Shown piece by piece: positions 17,990 to 26,876 of a stretch of DNA of 35,533 nucleotides. The stretch spans positions 1 through 35,533 of the forward strand of contig CALMGN010000285.1 of assembly GCA_937863605.1 (NCBI GenBank), given 5' to 3'. Below the pieces are notes generated by a model. The model did not search any database. It worked only from the letters and a program-made list of their open reading frames with translations, and was not told where the DNA came from. The stretch is from an uncultured Anaerolineaceae bacterium (lineage in GTDB: Bacteria > Chloroflexota > Anaerolineae > Anaerolineales > Anaerolineaceae). The position numbers and the translations under genes are program-made. Position 1 is the first letter of the stretch. Every line of letters begins with the position of its first letter.

Positions 17990-18418
17990 TCATCCCAAAA
18001 CAATCTGGGCGATTTCTATGAGACCATCTTCCCTGGGGTATATCATGTGAAGTTGGTTGGAATTGGCGGAAAGAACCAAACCAGACGCAGAGAGCATGGA
18101 TAACCTCAACGTCAGTGCTCCGCCTCCCAAAATTAAACCGTAGCTTAGCCGCCGAGTGAAGCGCCAACCCTGCCCGCGGGAGATTTTCACCAGCATCCCC
18201 GCACCTGCCAGAGCAAATGGACCTGAAACCGCAGCATGCCAGCCGAATATAATTAACCCCATACTTGCCACCCCCAGGGAGATTGGCATCGATACCGGCG
18301 TCCGCCATCCAGGTTGAGATGCTATTGCAGCCGAGGTAAAACGCCAGGCCTCAACCACCAGCAGGACTGACAAAGCAGTCAACCAGATGGTCTGCCGGCG
18401 GGTCACGGCTGCCCTCAC
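17990..18418 (-). CDS. Hypothetical membrane protein (142 aa)
   Basis: ORF with several hydrophobic segments at the head of the LiaF-like cluster; its extent excludes the overlapping 385-aa frame extension. Confidence 0.5.
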   Translation of the reverse strand: MRAAVTRRQTIWLTALSVLLVVEAWRFTSAAIASQPGWRTPVSMPISLGVASMGLIIFGWHAAVSGPFALAGAGMLVKISRGQGWRFTRRLSYGLILGGGALTLRLSMLSASGLVLSANSNQLHMIYPREDGLIEIAQIVLG

Positions 18419-18666
18419 AAGCGTGAAGGCTGGGTATCAATGACTAAAGTAGTGGACAATGATTCTACATCATTATACGGTATCATGGTCTTTACATAAC
18501 GAGGAATCCTGAGCAAAGTTGCGATATTATTATTGAGAAACCAGTATTACATCTCGCACAAATCTTGTATAATTACGATTAATTCCTACGTTCAAAGGAT
18601 TTAAACCCGATAAAAATTAAATAGGGTGTTTTTGGACATTGGTTAACGGTGGTCAGGGGGGTTAAA

Positions 18667-21600
18667 ATGAAATTCAAGGTTAACGGTAAAAACCGCATTT
18701 TTAGTACGACACTAATAGTACTGGTCATTATTACCAGTCTAGGGGTATTCTCAGGCCCGGTACATGCCGGAAATATCCAGGTTCCAGGAAATTATCCCAC
18801 CATCCAGGGGGCCATTAATGCAGCCGTATCTGGGGATGTTGTCATCGTCTCCCCGGGCACATACAACGAAAACCTGTTGATTGCAGGCAAGACCATCACA
18901 CTTACCTCCCTGTATTACACCACAGGCGACCGCCAATACATCGACTCTACAATCATCGACGGGCAGTTGTTAGGGCCTGTTATTCAGGTCGATAGCACCT
19001 CGGGTCCAGAAACTACCATTCAAGGTCTTTCTATCCATAACGGCTTGGATGGTATTCGAGCTTCTGTAAAACTGAATATTTTTGACAATCACTTTATAGG
19101 GAACGATGATGGCATCGATTTCACCAATAGCGGAGGTGTCGTTCGGGGAAATATTTTCGAGAACAGCATCGATGACGGAATCGATTTTGATATGTTTTCG
19201 GAGGGGTTGGTTGAATACAATATCATTCGCAATAACCATGAAGACGGGATCGAAATCCGTTTCCAGGATTATACCGGTCCGATGCTCAATTTCACCATTC
19301 GGAATAATCAAATAACTGGGAATGGTCAAAACGGCATTCAACTAATCGGTTACCCGACCACAACCAACCGGGTCATCAACATCGAGCATAACCTGATCAA
19401 GGATAATGCAAGGGTTGGTGTCGGCCTGATGGACAATGCCCAAAGCGGCGAGGATTATCGCGCAGCCAGTCTACTGGAGCGGATTAATCTATTTAACAAT
19501 ACCTTTGTTGGAAATAAGTATGCAGTTACCGGCGGCGATAATCTTGTGGCAGTCAATAATATCTTCGCTGGATCAACAACATTAGGGCTTAAAAACATCG
19601 ATGGAAACTCAGCGATCGCCTATAACCTTTTTTGGAATAATACTAGTGATTTTTCTGGCAGCAATGTAGATCTGAATAAGACCTTGTTTGGTAATCCTTT
19701 GCTGGATCCGGATTTCTATCTACAATACGGCAGCCCAGCCATTAATGCTGGCACAACGCATTACGATTTCCAGGGCAGCCCGGTTCTGGATTATCCGCCA
19801 GGCACTTATTTCGGGGCAGCGCCTGACCTGGGATGGGTTGAGAGCAATTACCTCAACGAGCCGACCGCTGCCAACACGCCGACGATCACACCAACCTCCA
19901 CCCCACGGCCTGGAGATACATTTACCTTTGCCCCGCTTGACGATGCATCGATATACAACGCCTATCCGAGCAACAATTATGGCTCAGCCGCCACCATCAA
20001 CGTGGACAATTCACCCATCCAACATTTCCTAATAAAATTCCAGGTGGATGGCCTTGGAGGGCGTCAAGTCACAAAGGCTACTTTGCGGCTTTATAACATC
20101 AACGAATCCAGCAAGGGCGGAGATTTTTACCGGGTTTTAGATCAATCCTGGACCGAGGAAACCGTCAATTGGAACAACGCGCCAGCCTCCGATGCGACTA
20201 TGGTTGCTTCGCTCGGGACAGTCGCAGTCGGTAACTGGTACTCCCTGGATTTAACTTCGTTCATCACCAGTGATGGGTTTTACACCTTCAGAGTTACTTC
20301 CACGTCCACCAACGGTGCCGATTACTCTTCAAAAGAAGGTGCCAACCCGCCGCAGTTGGAAATCATTGTATCCAACGATCCGACGTCTACTCCAGGGACC
20401 ATTACACCATCCACTACACCCACAATTACCAGCACGCCTACCCGAACCATTCCTCCCACCAACACTTTTACACCGGGACCCTCTGCCACACCATTACCCC
20501 TTGGGACCTCTCGTTTTGCCGTCATTGGAGATTTTGGAACACACGACCAGGCCGAAGCCGATGTAGCGGCATTGGTAAATAGTTGGAATCCTGATTTTAT
20601 TGTAACGGTCGGGGACAATAATTATCCATTGGGTGGTGCTGACACGATCGATGTGAACGTCGGAAAGGATTATCACGCATACATTTATCCCTATACGGGG
20701 ATTTATGGCGCCGGCGCAACCACCAATCGCTTCTTCCCAGCACTCGGGAACCACGATATGGATACCGGTTTGGGACAACCCTCCATTGATTATTTCGCTT
20801 TACCTGGGAATGAACGTTATTACGATTTCGTCCAAGGACCGCTGCACTTTTTTATTCTGAACAGCGATCCGCGCGAGCTGGATGGAACCTCCAGCAATTC
20901 GACACAGGGGCAATGGCTGCAGAGCCGTATGGCCGCTTCCACGACTCCCTGGCAAATTGTGGTTTTCCACCACGCACCGTATTCTTCAGGGGCGCATGGT
21001 TCCTCTACATTTATGCGCTGGCCGTTCAAGGAATGGGGTGCAGATGCAGTTTTTTCAGGTCATGATCATACGTATGAGCGATTGATCGTTAATGGATTGC
21101 CATATTTTGTTAATGGACTTGGCGGGGCGTCAATTTACAATTTCCCCACGCAACTCCCTGAAAGCCAGGTACGGTACAACAGCGATTGGGGTGCGATGTT
21201 GGTCGATGGCAATTCCAATCAACTGACCTTCCAATTCTTCTCGCGGGCAGGGGTCTTGGTGGATTCTTATACCCTTACGAACAGCAGCCCAGCAACGCTA
21301 ACACCCACAAGCACCTCGACAGCCACAAACACTCCCGCTGGAACTCCGACCGGTACATTTACACTGATGCCTACCAGCTCAGCGACCTCAACGGCAACCG
21401 CAACGGCAACGAATGTTCCGACGGCCACGAATACCTTCACCTCAACTCCGACGTCTACACCAACCCTGACACTGACCAACACATCAAGCCCCACTGCCAC
21501 GGCTACCCAAACCCGGACACCTACTCCCACCCCGTCTGCCATCCCAGATTTGATCTTCGCTGACGGGTTCGAATCCGGACCATTATCAGCCTGGTCCAGC

Positions 21601-22179
21601 GCTCAAATCGATGGCGGTGACCTGGGTGTATTAAGCGGCGCCGCATTGACCGGTCAATTCGGTCTGGCAGCGTTGATCGATGACCGGCGAGCAATTTTTG
21701 TGACTGACAGCCTGCCAGACGCAGAAACCAGCTATCGAGTCCGGTTTTATGCGGACCCTAATTCGCTTACAATATCCTCCACACCTCTGGTCGTTTTTAA
21801 CGGCATCTCCGGATCTTCTACCCAAGTAATCCGCATCGAAATGCGTAAGTCGGGCGGCAGTTTCCAGTTACAGGCTGGTTTGCGAAACGACATCAATACC
21901 TGGTATTCGACCGGGTGGACTACGATCACGGATGCGAGCCACTCGATTGAGATTTTCTGGCTGGCTTCCACTGCCCCCGAAGCCAATAGCGGGGAAATAA
22001 CCTTTTGGATTGATGGAACCCAGGCTGGGAGATTAACCGGCATCGACAACGATAAGCGCCACATCGACCTGGTCCACCTGGGTGTCTTGGCTGGAATCGA
22101 ATCCGCTACCCGCGGCACCGTATTTTTCGATGCATTTGAATCCCACCGCAGCACGTATATCGGACCCGCAGCTCCTTAA
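18667..22179 (+). CDS. Large secreted multidomain protein: signal peptide, parallel beta-helix, DNRLRE-like domain, calcineurin/purple-acid-type phosphatase, C-terminal LamG-like domain joined by TPT-rich linkers
   Basis: Signal [41 protein letters not shown] beta-helix repeats; [25 protein letters not shown]; phosphatase motifs [41 protein letters not shown] terminal module. Confidence 0.85.
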   Translation: MKFKVNGKNRIFSTTLIVLVIITSLGVFSGPVHAGNIQVPGNYPTIQGAINAAVSGDVVIVSPGTYNENLLIAGKTITLTSLYYTTGDRQYIDSTIIDGQLLGPVIQVDSTSGPETTIQGLSIHNGLDGIRASVKLNIFDNHFIGNDDGIDFTNSGGVVRGNIFENSIDDGIDFDMFSEGLVEYNIIRNNHEDGIEIRFQDYTGPMLNFTIRNNQITGNGQNGIQLIGYPTTTNRVINIEHNLIKDNARVGVGLMDNAQSGEDYRAASLLERINLFNNTFVGNKYAVTGGDNLVAVNNIFAGSTTLGLKNIDGNSAIAYNLFWNNTSDFSGSNVDLNKTLFGNPLLDPDFYLQYGSPAINAGTTHYDFQGSPVLDYPPGTYFGAAPDLGWVESNYLNEPTAANTPTITPTSTPRPGDTFTFAPLDDASIYNAYPSNNYGSAATINVDNSPIQHFLIKFQVDGLGGRQVTKATLRLYNINESSKGGDFYRVLDQSWTEETVNWNNAPASDATMVASLGTVAVGNWYSLDLTSFITSDGFYTFRVTSTSTNGADYSSKEGANPPQLEIIVSNDPTSTPGTITPSTTPTITSTPTRTIPPTNTFTPGPSATPLPLGTSRFAVIGDFGTHDQAEADVAALVNSWNPDFIVTVGDNNYPLGGADTIDVNVGKDYHAYIYPYTGIYGAGATTNRFFPALGNHDMDTGLGQPSIDYFALPGNERYYDFVQGPLHFFILNSDPRELDGTSSNSTQGQWLQSRMAASTTPWQIVVFHHAPYSSGAHGSSTFMRWPFKEWGADAVFSGHDHTYERLIVNGLPYFVNGLGGASIYNFPTQLPESQVRYNSDWGAMLVDGNSNQLTFQFFSRAGVLVDSYTLTNSSPATLTPTSTSTATNTPAGTPTGTFTLMPTSSATSTATATATNVPTATNTFTSTPTSTPTLTLTNTSSPTATATQTRTPTPTPSAIPDLIFADGFESGPLSAWSSAQIDGGDLGVLSGAALTGQFGLAALIDDRRAIFVTDSLPDAETSYRVRFYADPNSLTISSTPLVVFNGISGSSTQVIRIEMRKSGGSFQLQAGLRNDINTWYSTGWTTITDASHSIEIFWLASTAPEANSGEITFWIDGTQAGRLTGIDNDKRHIDLVHLGVLAGIESATRGTVFFDAFESHRSTYIGPAAP

Positions 22180-22188
22180 CTTAAACCC

Positions 22189-22216
22189 TTGACAAACCCA
22201 TTTTTCGGTCTATAAT
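22189..22216 (+). promoter_or_regulatory. Consensus sigma70-type promoter for the cysK leader
   Basis: TTGACA (22189-22194), 16-nt spacer, TATAAT (22211-22216). Confidence 0.85.
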
Positions 22217-22222
22217 CAGACA

Positions 22223-22461
22223 ATATTATGAGATATATGATAAATATTGAGGAATTCGAAATGCAACATTGCATGTGTCTGAGGCGGGGTTGGCGAGCAC
22301 CGCTGCCTTAGACTGAACCGATAAAATTATCGTCAGCCAGCAGACTTAGGCAGTGGACTGCAGCCCCGCAGGGATTTTGGTTTTGCGCGGCAACCGTCCG
22401 CTGTTTTTAATTCTGCTGGCTTTTGTTTTTAATCACACTTTATTCGTCTGAGGAGTTTTGA
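22223..22461 (+). promoter_or_regulatory. Structured 5' leader of cysK, candidate cysteine-responsive transcription attenuator
   Basis: 22300-22315 pairs with 22341-22356; alternative perfect 10-bp pairing 22335-22344 (AGCCAGCAGA) with 22412-22421 (TCTGCTGGCT) followed by TTTGTTTTT. Confidence 0.6.
22261..22311 (+). CDS. Candidate 16-aa leader peptide MQHCMCLRRGWRAPLP with Cys codons 4 and 6
   Basis: SD GAGGA at 22249-22253, 7-nt spacing to ATG at 22261, TAG stop at 22309-22311; an in-frame ATG at 22228 would give 27 aa but lies ~5 nt from the predicted TSS. Confidence 0.65.
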   Translation: MQHCMCLRRGWRAPLP

Positions 22462-23394
22462 ATGAAAATCGCTAATAATGTTACCGACCTGATCGGCAAT
22501 ACCCCACTCGTCCGCCTTAACCGCATCACCGATGGAGCTGTAGCCCAGGTCGTCGCGAAACTTGAGTTCTATAACCCGGCCCACTCGGTCAAAGACCGCA
22601 TCGGTGCATCCATGTTGGACGCCGCGGAACGCGAGGGCAAGATTAACAAAGATACCATCATCCTGGAACCAACCAGTGGTAATACCGGCATCGCGCTGGC
22701 GTTCGTGGCGGCTGCCCGCGGGTACAAAGCCACCATGGTGATGCCCGAATCAGCCAGCAAAGAGAGGCGCATCCTGATGCGCGCCTACGGCGCTGAACTT
22801 ATTTTGACACCTGCCAGCGAAGGCATGGCTGGAGCCATCCGCAAAACTGAGGAATTAGCTGCCAGCGACCCGCGCTACTTCGTCCCGCAGCAGTTCCAAA
22901 ACCCGGCTAATCCCGAAATTCACCGCCGCACCACAGCAGAGGAAATATGGAATGACACCGACGGCAAAGTGGATATTTTGGTGGCCGGCATTGGAACGGG
23001 CGGTACCATCACCGGGGTCGGCGAGGCTATTAAAGCCCGCAAGCCGTCCTTCCGTGTGGTAGCCGTCGAACCGGATGCGTCCGCAGTGCTTTCAGGTGAA
23101 CCGAAGGCCCCACACCCGATTCAGGGTATTGGAGCGGGTTTTATTCCGGAAATTCTGAATACCAAAATATACGACGAAATCGTCCGCGTCAAAAATGAAG
23201 ACGCTTTCCGCACCGCCCGCGATGCCGCTTCCCGCGAGGGCTTGCTGGTGGGCATCTCTTCTGGCGCCGCCATTTGGGCAGCGATTCAGGTCGCCAAACG
23301 CCAGGAAAACGCTGGCAAAATGATTGTGGTCATTATCCCATCCTTCGGCGAACGCTACCTGAGCACCCCATTGTTCGCCGATCTGGTTGACTGA
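22462..23394 (+). CDS. cysK: Cysteine synthase A
   Basis: [16 protein letters not shown]...[19 protein letters not shown]...[16 protein letters not shown]...[13 protein letters not shown]. Confidence 0.96.
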   Translation: MKIANNVTDLIGNTPLVRLNRITDGAVAQVVAKLEFYNPAHSVKDRIGASMLDAAEREGKINKDTIILEPTSGNTGIALAFVAAARGYKATMVMPESASKERRILMRAYGAELILTPASEGMAGAIRKTEELAASDPRYFVPQQFQNPANPEIHRRTTAEEIWNDTDGKVDILVAGIGTGGTITGVGEAIKARKPSFRVVAVEPDASAVLSGEPKAPHPIQGIGAGFIPEILNTKIYDEIVRVKNEDAFRTARDAASREGLLVGISSGAAIWAAIQVAKRQENAGKMIVVIIPSFGERYLSTPLFADLVD

Positions 23395-23437
23395 TCCCTC
23401 TTGCCGCCGCGCCAAAGAGCGAGAAGGAAGGTGAAGT

Positions 23438-24202
23438 ATGGTACGTTTATTTAACAAAGCCAAGTCCGATATTCAATCCGCATTTGACCGTGACCCGGCA
23501 GCCCGCCGGCCCCTGGAGATCCTGCTAGCCTACCCCGGCGTGCACGCCGTCTGGGGGCACCGGCTGGCTCACTGGTTGTGGGTCCATCGCTTTAAGCTGA
23601 TCGCCCGCTGGCTGTCGCATGTCAACCGCTTCCTGACCGGAATCGAAATTCACCCCGGCGCCGTGATCGGTGATAAGTTGTTCATCGACCACGGCATGGG
23701 CGTGGTCATTGGCGAGACCGCCCAAATTGGCAACAACGTGACCCTGTATCATGGGGTCACGCTCGGCGGCGTCAGCCTGGAAAAGGGCAAGCGCCATCCG
23801 ACCATCGAGGATGACGTGGTGATCGGCGCCGGCGGCAAGGTGCTCGGCAATATCACCGTTGGACGCGGCAGCCGGGTGGGTGCGAACGCGGTTGTAGTGC
23901 ATTCCGTTCCGCCGAACTCGGTAGTCGTGGGTGTTCCCGGGCAGGTAATGGTGCGCACCAAGCCGCAGCACCAACCCGACCTGGATCACGACAAGATGCC
24001 GGATACTATAGGGCTGACCCTGGAATCTGTGATGGCGCGGCTTGAAGCCCTGGAGACCCAGGTTCACACGCCTCATTTGGAAAGTAACGGCGGTAATGGA
24101 CATGCCAAATCCGGATCACGCGAATCGCACATCCTGGAGCACCCGGTATTGATCCATGCTCCTGAGCACGGCGTATGGCGCGGAGACGATTTTTCGATCT
24201 AA
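23438..24202 (+). CDS. cysE: Serine O-acetyltransferase
   Basis: LeftH hexapeptide repeats: [72 protein letters not shown]. Confidence 0.95.
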   Translation: MVRLFNKAKSDIQSAFDRDPAARRPLEILLAYPGVHAVWGHRLAHWLWVHRFKLIARWLSHVNRFLTGIEIHPGAVIGDKLFIDHGMGVVIGETAQIGNNVTLYHGVTLGGVSLEKGKRHPTIEDDVVIGAGGKVLGNITVGRGSRVGANAVVVHSVPPNSVVVGVPGQVMVRTKPQHQPDLDHDKMPDTIGLTLESVMARLEALETQVHTPHLESNGGNGHAKSGSRESHILEHPVLIHAPEHGVWRGDDFSI

Positions 24203-24209
24203 AACAGCC

Positions 24210-25199
24210 TTAGGATTTTTTTTGCAGCGAGGAAAGCACCACCATTAATAGGCCTATGCCGCTGATAGCGATAATGCTGATCCCCAGCGTATTGCGCCCA
24301 ACCTGATCTGGCAGCGTCAAGTTGAATAACGGGTGGGGCGTGGCGGTTGGCGTCAGCGTAATGGTTGGGGTGACCGTAGGTGTGCGTGGTGTGGCAGTTG
24401 GCGTCGGTGTACGGGTTGGCGGGCGCGGCGTCATAGTGACGGTCGGCGAGACCGTGGGTGTAAAGGCCTGGCGCACGATGATTTTTTGACCAATCGACAG
24501 CACCGGCGTCGCTGCCAGTTGATTCAGAGCGATCAAATCGGCAATTTTGACGCCGTAAGCAATGGCAATGCTCCACAGTGCCTGTCCAGGCTGCACCTCA
24601 TGAATAACGGATCCGTCAACCCCCGGCGTGGCAGTGATGACCGGCTGGACGACCGCGCCCGTTGCTATGGGCTGGCTCGATCCTGATGTGGTGGGGGCTA
24701 CCGGCGCAGAACGATACGAACCGCCCGAAGTGTACGCGGCGTGGATGACATAAAAGGTTCGCCCATCGACAACAGTCACTCCCCCGCCAATATGGGTGTA
24801 CTTTGGGTCGGTCATAGGCATCATGTGGGTGGCATCCGCCCAATACTGATAGACGACAGTCTCGACTGTCATGCTGATGCCGCAGGCAATATTCTCGGTG
24901 GCAAAGACGGTTGCCCCGCCGCCGTATCCGGCAGCAGCTATCCGTCCACTGGCATTGCCAATATGGGAACAACTGCCGCTGGCAGCCATCACATCCGAGG
25001 TCGCCTGAGCAGTCCCCATCAAAATGCCATCAACTTCGAGTGCTGGCAGTCCGTTGGCTGTCCGGACGGCGTTTACTGTCGCCACCAGGTCATAGGCAGT
25101 ACCAGACTGAGCTTGCACGCCTGAAGCCTCTGGCAAAACGCCCAGGGCTAAAATCACGATCGTCAGCAGTATTCTGGAAATTAATAAGTAACGGCGCAT
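24210..25199 (-). CDS. Secreted CAP (SCP/PR-1) domain protein with LysM domain, TPT-rich linker and C-terminal TM helix
   Basis: CAP: NAVRTANGLPALEVDG...; LysM: HEVQPGQALWSIAIAYGVKIADLIALNQLAATPVLSIGQKIIV; C-terminal TM LGISIIAISGIGLLMVVL + KKS. Confidence 0.85.
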   Translation of the reverse strand: MRRYLLISRILLTIVILALGVLPEASGVQAQSGTAYDLVATVNAVRTANGLPALEVDGILMGTAQATSDVMAASGSCSHIGNASGRIAAAGYGGGATVFATENIACGISMTVETVVYQYWADATHMMPMTDPKYTHIGGGVTVVDGRTFYVIHAAYTSGGSYRSAPVAPTTSGSSQPIATGAVVQPVITATPGVDGSVIHEVQPGQALWSIAIAYGVKIADLIALNQLAATPVLSIGQKIIVRQAFTPTVSPTVTMTPRPPTRTPTPTATPRTPTVTPTITLTPTATPHPLFNLTLPDQVGRNTLGISIIAISGIGLLMVVLSSLQKKS

Positions 25200-25249
25200 C
25201 GCGCTTATTATAATCGATGCGCCGGTGGGGCTATTTTGTCAAGGAATGG

Positions 25250-25678
25250 CTAGTGGAGCGTTCGTTCGCCGTTGCCGTGCCCCAGCTGCTCTGCCACGAC
25301 CAGGAAATCGTTTGCTGAAATCATGCCAACAATTGTCCCGTTGGCGTCCGCGACCGGCAGGTGGTGAATGCGGCGATCTTTCATCACTTTAGCGCATTCG
25401 ACGATCGTCATCTGGGTAGTGACGGTGATCAAGGGTGAGCTCATAATCTCGTGGACTTTAACCATGGAGGGATCGCGTCCCTGGGCAACAATCTTGTCGC
25501 AAATATCGATCGAGGTGATAATGCCGTATTCAGGCGATTCCTTGGTCATCTTCGCGATCAAGTTGTTGACATACCTTCTGCGCATGATACCCAGTGCTTC
25601 AGTTATTGTGCTGTTGGGATCGACGAATACGACCAGGTCGTTCATCCAATCGCGCACGGTATTTTCCATGACACCCAC
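25250..25678 (-). CDS. CBS domain-containing protein
   Basis: Two CBS-like units: STITEALGIMRRRYVNNLIA...GIITSIDICDKIV and MTIVECAKVMKDRRIHHLPVADANGTIVGMISANDFL. Confidence 0.9.
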   Translation of the reverse strand: MGVMENTVRDWMNDLVVFVDPNSTITEALGIMRRRYVNNLIAKMTKESPEYGIITSIDICDKIVAQGRDPSMVKVHEIMSSPLITVTTQMTIVECAKVMKDRRIHHLPVADANGTIVGMISANDFLVVAEQLGHGNGERTLH

Positions 25679-25830
25679 TCCTTGAGAAATCTTAGGATAG
25701 TCGTACTATTGCGGAATTGCGACGATCTGAATGCAAACAACAATCATTCCTTAAATCAGTATAGCATATGGAAAATAAAAGGCAACCTGTTGAAAATCAA
25801 CTTTAAGGCGGGCAAATTACACAGGCGAGC

Positions 25831-26607
25831 TTATCCCACCTTGTGCCAATCCCAGGCGCGAATAGCTTCAAGCGAGCTGTGGGCGGTGAAATCCAGCTGT
25901 ACCGGGCAGATGGATACAAAATTTCCCGCTAACGCCCCAATATCCGTGCCTTCCTCTGGAACGCCGGTTGGAGCTTCTCCACCGATCCAGTAATAGGGCT
26001 TGCCGCGCGGGTCTTCACGCGAAACCAGCACATCCCGGTAAATCCGCAGGCCGAGTCGGGTCACCAGAGAACCCTTGATCTCACTCATGGGCAAATTTGG
26101 CACATTCACGTTGAGGAGCACATTCTGGGGCAGCCCATTTTTCTGGACCACTTCCACTACGTGCGCTGCAGTGGCTGCTGCCGAGTCATAGTAGGACATC
26201 GATGGGCCATTTTCGCGTATATCGAGTGAAAACGCCAGGGATGGCAGCCCCCAGATCGCGCCTTCCATGGCTGCGGTCACCGTACCGGAGTAGGTCATGT
26301 CGTGGCCAACATTGGCACCTGGGTTTATCCCGGAGACAACCAGATCGACTGGTTCAGGCAGAATGCCAAGCACCGCCAACGCAACGCAATCCGAGGGTGC
26401 TCCGTCGGTTGCCAGAGCGGGGTAACCATCAGCCAGTTGAGTCTTGTTGACCCGCAGCGGGCGGTGCAAGGTCTTGACATGGCCGGATGCGCTCCAGTTG
26501 CGGTCAGGCGCCAGCACCGATACCTTGCCGAGCGGCTGCATCGCCTGAGTTAAAGCCAGCAAACCTGGGGCGTTCACCCCGTCATCATTGGTCACCAAAA
26601 TATGCAT
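25831..26607 (-). CDS. surE: 5'/3'-nucleotidase SurE
   Basis: MHILVTNDDGVNAPGLLALTQAMQPLGKVSVLAPDRNWSASGH...VSGINPGANVGHDMTYSGTVTAAMEG. Confidence 0.96.
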   Translation of the reverse strand: MHILVTNDDGVNAPGLLALTQAMQPLGKVSVLAPDRNWSASGHVKTLHRPLRVNKTQLADGYPALATDGAPSDCVALAVLGILPEPVDLVVSGINPGANVGHDMTYSGTVTAAMEGAIWGLPSLAFSLDIRENGPSMSYYDSAAATAAHVVEVVQKNGLPQNVLLNVNVPNLPMSEIKGSLVTRLGLRIYRDVLVSREDPRGKPYYWIGGEAPTGVPEEGTDIGALAGNFVSICPVQLDFTAHSSLEAIRAWDWHKVG

Positions 26608-26844
26608 TGTTTACCCCGGAATAGCTAGTTTTTTCTTCCAATAATTCCACTTGAACGAATTGGATTATGCTTGATTATATACCGCGCGTATATCTTTGGC
26701 TCATTGGCCATAGATGTGGGTTGGATTGCCCGCAGGGCACTCTGAGAGCAAAATACCGTTGTTGGGTTTCGGGGCTGCATGGATGTCTGTTATACCTGGT
26801 GATCCTACCGCCCTCTACCCAACCTGCGAAGAATAATGATAAAA

Positions 26845-26872
26845 AAAACCGCGGCATTCCTGCCGCGGTTTT
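26845..26872 (-). terminator. Terminator of the radical SAM gene
   Basis: AAAACCGCGGCA-TTCC-TGCCGCGGTTTT; minus strand ends in TTTTTTTT. Confidence 0.85.
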
Positions 26873-26876
26873 CACG

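Noticed and set aside
17955-18308. N-terminal extension of the 385-aa LiaF-like ORF
   Set aside because: Runs through the 142-aa membrane protein gene in another frame; MRSSRLFWGVILVV at 17954 is a convincing start
21267-21542. 91-aa antisense ORF ([14 protein letters not shown]...)
   Set aside because: Complement of the TPT-rich linker of the large secreted protein; compositional artefact
22335-22351. AGCCAGCAGACTTAGGC resembles a cobalamin riboswitch B12 box (AGYCAGGAGACCTGCC)
   Set aside because: The conserved core that should precede it (GGGAA...ACTGCCCCCGCAACGGT) is absent in the right order and the match is imperfect; the attenuator pairing explains the segment better
22280-22430. SAM, SAH, GEMM or T-box riboswitch in the cysK leader
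   Set aside because: No recognisable conserved core was seen (no TGGNACC T-box sequence, no SAM-I core, no GEMM tetraloop receptor pattern). Short matches such as GGCAACC or GCGGGGTT are too small; cmscan would be needed to exclude formally
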